A stretch of DNA of 34,311 nucleotides, from assembly GCA_045617725.1 (NCBI GenBank), contig JAZLJD010000084.1, positions 1 to 34,311 of the forward strand, in the 5' to 3' direction. Positions 30,570-34,311 of the stretch are shown piece after piece. The number at the start of each line of letters is the position of its first letter. The stretch's first letter is position 1. The notes under the pieces were generated by a model, which was not told the DNA's origin, made no database searches, and was given only the letters and a program-made list of their open reading frames with translations. This stretch comes from JAZLJD01 sp045617725. GTDB taxonomy: Bacteria; Bacillota; Clostridia; Lachnospirales; Lachnospiraceae. The position numbers were made by a program, and so were the translations under genes.

Positions 30570-32891
30570 TTACCAATCTGCAATACGGCTGTTATGACAG
30601 GTAAAATAGATTAACTGATATTTCCCGGAAATCTTCTTAAGAAGCTCCAGTGCCTTCTTAAGACGTACTCCGTCCAGATTCACAAACGGATCATCCAGGA
30701 TAACGAACGGACTCTCATTCTCATAGAGCACATCAATCATGGCGAATCGCTTGCAAATTTGCACGAGGTCCGTCATACCAGCGCTGTAGTATTCAAGCGT
30801 CCTGCGTTCTCCGGCCTCTTCAAACCGAATCGTCATCTGCGTATCCATCGACACCGGTCCGAATTTCGTGCCGCTGCTTTCATTGAGAAATGCCAGATAT
30901 TCCTTCAGCTTAAGGCCCAAGGTAGCCGAATACTGCTCCTCGAAATTCTCAAAAGCCTCTGTAAGGTACTGTCGTGTCAGCGTCACGACTTCCCGTCCTG
31001 CTTCCATCTCCGAAATGGCCGAAAGGCACTCCGTTAACCGATCCTCATACTCGGACTTAAGGGCCGCAAGGTCCTGCAGCTCGCTCATCCGGTTGTGGCA
31101 GTCCTCCAGCTCGTCCCGAAGGTCCTCCATCTCCTTAAGGAGCTGTGACAGCTTCTCCCTGAGCTGCTCACTTTCATCCGGCACAGAGTAAGCTGCTTTC
31201 ATAGCCTCCATATCGTTCACATCCTCAAAGTCCTTAAGCTTCGCAAGATGCGCCTGATAATGGCCCAAAGCCGTATCATACTCGCTGCGTTTGGAGCGCT
31301 GCATATTCAGTGCCACTCTGAGCTCCGTCATGCTCCGTGCATCCGCGTGTAGCATGCGTCCAAGCGCTCCGGCAATATCCTCCTGCTGCGCCATAAGCAT
31401 CCCGGAACAATCCTCACGTTCCAGCTCCGTCAGTCTCACATACTCCGTATACAGGCCGCCCACCCGGTTCAGTCTTGCCGAATAATTTCCTTCTCCGGTC
31501 TCCCATAAAAAGGGTGCCAAAAAGGAACTGAGCACCGGCTCCAGTTCGTCTATCTCCTGCTGTCTCTGCCCGATGGCCTGCTCGATTTCAAAAAGGTACA
31601 AAAGCCTTGCGTTGCGTTTCTTTCTCTTTCGGATGTAACAAATCAGGGCTGTAACCCCCAAGGCAAAGGCCGCAGCGGCAACAGCCAACAACACGGTTTT
31701 GAAATCCTTCCGATAACGGATTGCCGCAAGGGAAGCTGCCGAAAGAAGGAAAAAAAGAATCGAACTTATAAGTCCACGCGGCTTCCTCATAGCCGCGCCG
31801 GACTCCGAGCGTTCCTTCTCTAAACGCTCCCGCTCCAAACCGTTCTGATACCGCAGCCCGTCCAAACGGTCTGCCCGGTCCATGTAGGAATCTATGGTAG
31901 CATCCGTAATACCGTCCATCAATTTTCTGAGTACATCAAGACGGTTTCGCTTATCATCCGTAAAAGGAAGGCGTTGAAGCTGCTCCCTGAGACCCGTATA
32001 AAGTGCCAGCTTTCCTTCCGCTTCCTCGATTTCGTCCTGTGAAAGCAGGAGCCCTTCCGACATTGCACTAAGGTGTTCCCGTTCCGCGGAAAGGTCGTCC
32101 CTGCTATGCAGGTAATCCGTATAACGGGCACGCAGTGTCTGCCGCTTCGTCTGCTCCCGAAGTTGCTCCTGTACCTGTTCTATCTCAGCCCGGCAGCGTG
32201 CAATCGCCACCATAAGCTGTGTTTCCTTCGGTTTCCAGATTTCCTCCAGATTCCGGTCCGTGCGATTCAAATCTCTCAGCTTAAGTTCCAGCCCCTCCTG
32301 CTGTTCCTTAAGGGAACGCAGCTTGCTTCCCTTACGCCCGCTGTAGTCCTTCTCGCAAGCCTCAATGAGCTTCATGGCGCCGTCAAAGGAACGCATGTCA
32401 TCCTCGGCCGTATCAAGATCCGCCATCTTGGCCGTAAGGGTGGAACTCACATCCGATGCAATTTGGTTCTGGCCGATGAAGGCGCTGCTTAAGTAACCCG
32501 CGCGATCGACATGGAACAGCTGCTCGCCGATATCCGTGCCAAAATCCTCGCACAAAAGCCCGGTTCGATCGTCATAAAGCCGGAAGGTGTCATCTTTCTC
32601 TTTGGCACCAAAAAAGCGCTCCAGACGGTAAACACGGTCGCCCACTTCAATCACCAGGTTGCCGCCGAAGCGTCCGCCGTCCCACGGACGGTATTTCTCC
32701 CTGGGGCGACTTTCAAGCGCCTGATTGCTCCTTCCGTCCGGCAGGCCAAAAAGCATCGCGCGAATAAAGGCCGCAAAGGTCGATTTCCCCCAGCCGTTCT
32801 CCTCGCAGATCTGATTCAATTGGTCCGAAAACTCATAATTTCGATTCGTAAGGCATCCAAAGCCCACGATGTTACAGCTTAATAATTTCAC
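30570..32891 (-). CDS. AAA/SMC-type ATPase, YhaN-like (SbcC/Rad50-related) with membrane hairpin
   Basis: This 773-residue protein has an N-terminal P-loop EENGWGKSTFAAFIRAML (about 30-47), FIGQNQ Q-loop, long coiled coils (about 170-360 and 420-680), and a C-terminal ATPase half with signature YYSAGMTDLVQICKR (about 705) and Walker B PFVILDDPFVNLD (about 730-742). The middle of the coiled coil carries two transmembrane helices (about 372-420, FFLLSAASLAAI and VAAAAFALGVTALICYI) instead of a Rad50 zinc hook. This layout is that of Bacillus YhaN, which is encoded with YhaO. I infer a membrane-tethered partner of the upstream phosphoesterase acting on DNA ends or chromosome maintenance. The start is GTG, overlapping the YhaO-like stop by four bases (GTGA). 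Confidence 0.9.
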   Translation of the reverse strand: MKLLSCNIVGFGCLTNRNYEFSDQLNQICEENGWGKSTFAAFIRAMLFGLPDGRSNQALESRPREKYRPWDGGRFGGNLVIEVGDRVYRLERFFGAKEKDDTFRLYDDRTGLLCEDFGTDIGEQLFHVDRAGYLSSAFIGQNQIASDVSSTLTAKMADLDTAEDDMRSFDGAMKLIEACEKDYSGRKGSKLRSLKEQQEGLELKLRDLNRTDRNLEEIWKPKETQLMVAIARCRAEIEQVQEQLREQTKRQTLRARYTDYLHSRDDLSAEREHLSAMSEGLLLSQDEIEEAEGKLALYTGLREQLQRLPFTDDKRNRLDVLRKLMDGITDATIDSYMDRADRLDGLRYQNGLERERLEKERSESGAAMRKPRGLISSILFFLLSAASLAAIRYRKDFKTVLLAVAAAAFALGVTALICYIRKRKKRNARLLYLFEIEQAIGQRQQEIDELEPVLSSFLAPFLWETGEGNYSARLNRVGGLYTEYVRLTELEREDCSGMLMAQQEDIAGALGRMLHADARSMTELRVALNMQRSKRSEYDTALGHYQAHLAKLKDFEDVNDMEAMKAAYSVPDESEQLREKLSQLLKEMEDLRDELEDCHNRMSELQDLAALKSEYEDRLTECLSAISEMEAGREVVTLTRQYLTEAFENFEEQYSATLGLKLKEYLAFLNESSGTKFGPVSMDTQMTIRFEEAGERRTLEYYSAGMTDLVQICKRFAMIDVLYENESPFVILDDPFVNLDGVRLKKALELLKKISGKYQLIYFTCHNSRIADW

Positions 32892-33973
32892 TTCAAGGCC
32901 TCCCCTCTCAAAGCCTTGAGCCCGCTCATAATAACCCGGCGTTGCAGGTCTTTGGGAAGTTCCGACTCCAAAACCCTGCGGATAAACTCCCCTTTCAAGG
33001 AATGATCGTAACGATAATCCTCGTAATTTATATGTAGCTTCGTCTCGTCTTTTATTTTGAGACAGTAAAAATCGTCCTTGAACTGCTTTGTAAGCAGGTC
33101 CGTGTCGAACTCAACGCCCGCACCCACCTCGCCGGTCAGCGTAATCTTGAGCATAAGGTCCGGATTGCTCTGTATCGAGGCATCCGAAATGGCCTCCCGT
33201 ACCTCCGTCGTCGTCTCAAGCCCTGACACATCCACAAAACGCTCGGAAATCCTGCGGCAGGCAAAAGGAACAAATTCGTAGTTCACGCAGCCCTCCGCGG
33301 TGTCAAGAAGCACAAATCCCTTGTCCCCGGTCTCGTCAAAACCGCGGCCTTCGGGACAGCCGGCATAGACGTACGCTCCGCGTTCATCCAGCAAGCCGGT
33401 AATATAGGAATGAATATGTCCCAGGGCAAGATAATCGATTCCGCGTCCTCTTAGGGAAGTAAGAGGAATCCGTTCAGCCTGCTCTTTGGCAGCGCCGGAG
33501 TATTCGGCAATCTGTCCGTGCAGCATGACGATATTCGTCCGGTTTTTATTAAGATTCAGCGTCTCAAAAAGGTGCATCGCGTTCGTCTTTAGAAGCTCCG
33601 CCCCCGTAATCACAACCTCTCCGTAATCATAGCTCGTCCAAGCGTCCGAAAATGTCTTAAGATTCGACGGAAGTTCCGAAAGTGTGGATAAAAAACCATC
33701 CGCATCATGATTCCCTTTGAGATAAAGAAAATCAATCTCCGGATGTGATTCCATTGCCTTTAGGACTTCCTTACGCGTCTTCACCAGAATATTCTTAGAA
33801 TCAAACATGTCGCCTGCAATCAAAATGGCACGCACCCCCTGATTCCCCGCATACTCCACCATGCGAAGAAAAGTGTCCAAAAGCTCCCGCTTACGACAGC
33901 GGGCCTGCTCGGGCTCTAAGTTGCAAAGAAGTGAAGAATCCAGATGAAGATCTGCCGTATGAATAAACTTCAT
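32888..33973 (-). CDS. Metallophosphoesterase, YhaO/SbcD (Mre11)-like DNA exonuclease
   Basis: This 361-residue protein has the calcineurin-like phosphoesterase motifs in order: FIHTADLHLDSS (DxH, about 3-14), ILIAGDMFDSKN (GDxxD, about 51-62), FLYLKGNHDADG (GNHD, about 81-92), VMLHGQIAEYS (about 149) and LALGHIHSY (GHxH, about 179). All metal ligands are present, so nuclease activity is expected. The C-terminal third is the capping domain. The longer reading from 34042 would overlap the upstream DUF6472-like gene, so the ATG at 33973, behind AAAGGCGAGG, is chosen. It is translationally coupled to the YhaN-like ATPase, forming a Mre11-Rad50-like pair. Confidence 0.93.
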   Translation of the reverse strand: MKFIHTADLHLDSSLLCNLEPEQARCRKRELLDTFLRMVEYAGNQGVRAILIAGDMFDSKNILVKTRKEVLKAMESHPEIDFLYLKGNHDADGFLSTLSELPSNLKTFSDAWTSYDYGEVVITGAELLKTNAMHLFETLNLNKNRTNIVMLHGQIAEYSGAAKEQAERIPLTSLRGRGIDYLALGHIHSYITGLLDERGAYVYAGCPEGRGFDETGDKGFVLLDTAEGCVNYEFVPFACRRISERFVDVSGLETTTEVREAISDASIQSNPDLMLKITLTGEVGAGVEFDTDLLTKQFKDDFYCLKIKDETKLHINYEDYRYDHSLKGEFIRRVLESELPKDLQRRVIMSGLKALRGEALK

Positions 33974-33987
33974 GCCTCGCCTTTCCG

Positions 33988-34167
33988 TTACATCTGGTGA
34001 CGTACCACCAGATACTCGTCTCCCTGTCTGAAGAAGGGGCATTCCGCATGATCCGAGCTCATCAGTCTTGCAAAATCGTCCTCGTCCATATCCACCGTAC
34101 AGACGAAATTCTCCTCTTCTTCATCATATTCATAGTAGCAACAATATTCGCAATTATAACCGGCCAT
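33988..34167 (-). CDS. Small Cys-rich acidic protein, DUF6472-like
   Basis: This 59-residue protein begins MAGYNCEYCCYYEYDEEEE. It has CEYCC near the start, a single Cys (FVCTVDMDEDD) in the middle and AECPFF near residue 43, ending GDEYLVVRHQM. The CxxC plus two later Cys suggest a small metal-binding fold (zinc or similar; inference). The pattern resembles, from memory, the DUF6472 family of Lachnospiraceae, whose function is unknown. A longer reading from 34188 lacks a ribosome site, whereas the ATG at 34167 has GCGGGGATT upstream, which lies inside the 30-base repeat at 34170-34199. The YhaO-like gene starts 14 bases downstream, so they may share an operon. Confidence 0.85.
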   Translation of the reverse strand: MAGYNCEYCCYYEYDEEEENFVCTVDMDEDDFARLMSSDHAECPFFRQGDEYLVVRHQM

Positions 34168-34169
34168 AA

Positions 34170-34199
34170 TAATCCCCGCATTTCGCAATCCGGTATATT
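34170..34199. repeat. 30-base direct repeat, copy 1 (leader of the DUF6472-like gene)
   Basis: Identical over 30 bases to 34282-34311. It begins with TAATCCCCGCATTT and ends with CCGGTATATT on the plus strand. On the minus strand it contributes the ribosome site GCGGGGATT directly before the DUF6472-like start codon. Confidence 0.9.
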
Positions 34200-34209
34200 T
34201 AGCCCTTCA

Positions 34210-34279
34210 CTGCATTGCAGCGAAACTGCTACGGATTGCGACACAAAGTGTCGCATGAAAAATGCTTTGCATTTTTCAT
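34210..34279 (-). repeat. Chain of hairpins between the 30-base repeats, with a 16-codon reading frame
   Basis: It contains three perfect stems: ATGAAAAATGC/GCATTTTTCAT (34255-34265 and 34269-34279), TGCGACAC/GTGTCGCA (34237-34244 and 34248-34255) and CTGCA/TGCAG (34210-34220). On the minus strand an ATG at 34277-34279 is preceded by the same GCGGGGATT as the DUF6472-like gene and opens a 16-residue frame ending at 34229. Whether it is translated is unknown; it may simply be a structured repeat. Confidence 0.55.
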
Positions 34280-34281
34280 AC

Positions 34282-34311
34282 TAATCCCCGCATTTCGCAA
34301 TCCGGTATATT
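34282..34311. repeat. 30-base direct repeat, copy 2 (reaches window end)
   Basis: Identical to 34170-34199, with a 112-base period. It runs to the last base of the window, so more copies or a longer identity may lie beyond. Confidence 0.9.

Noticed and set aside
30503..30583. 27-residue extension of the GH2-like protein
   Set aside because: It would overlap the YhaN-like gene and has no ribosome site; the ATG at 30502 has GGGAG.
34170..34311. CRISPR array
   Set aside because: There are only two repeat copies 112 bases apart with a structured, non-spacer-like interval and no cas genes.

Overview
The window looks like chromosomal DNA from a low-GC Gram-positive anaerobe of the class Clostridia, most likely the family Lachnospiraceae. 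The reasons are the clostridial cluster uvrC-hprK-murB-rapZ-whiA-HPr-like, the ferredoxin-linked indolepyruvate oxidoreductase, a minimal two-gene SUF-type Fe-S system, a T-box leader, and a small Cys-rich protein of the DUF6472 type. I recognise no phage, plasmid, rRNA, tRNA or CRISPR locus. Most genes are on the minus strand. Family assignments come from reading the sequences, not from database searches.

Layout. Positions 1-102 hold a large palindromic repeat cut by the window edge. From 143 to 2803 (minus strand) lie a sodium-dependent symporter and a PLP aminotransferase. From 2965 to 6570 lie plus-strand genes: an HD-GYP protein behind a consensus promoter, a small membrane protein with a cyclophilin, and a seven-helix membrane protein. 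They are interrupted by a convergent GNAT acetyltransferase at 4051-4731. A minus-strand HD-domain phosphohydrolase is at 6584-7174. The 600-base gap at 7175-7780 carries a 201-base palindrome and several stacked hairpins. From 7781 to 13587 is the uvrC-hprK-murB-rapZ-whiA-HPr-like cluster. Its HPr-like protein lacks the PTS histidine but keeps Ser46, so it fits as a Crh-type target of the adjacent HprK. A TerB-like protein and FtsH follow at 13667-16217. An acyl-CoA synthetase and an amidohydrolase are at 16412-18945.

From 19003 to 23440 is an operon iorA-iorB-paaK-ACT behind a T-box riboswitch whose specifier reads as Phe. T-boxes normally switch genes on when the cognate tRNA is uncharged. 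This suggests the operon makes phenylalanine precursors from arylacetates (CoA activation, then reductive carboxylation) rather than only degrading aromatic amino acids. From 23444 to 26873 is a YtrA-type GntR regulator, ABC ATPase and permease operon with a clear palindromic operator.

From 26913 to 34167 is a minus-strand run: DUF6472-like, YhaO-like phosphoesterase, YhaN-like ATPase, a glycoside hydrolase family 2 protein that appears to have lost its catalytic residues, SufC and SufB/D. The right edge has a 30-base direct repeat flanking a chain of hairpins.

The most interesting items are the Phe T-box on the arylpyruvate oxidoreductase operon, the GH2 pseudoenzyme, the HprK/HPr-like pair, and the family of REP-like palindromes with GGGGACGGGG ends.
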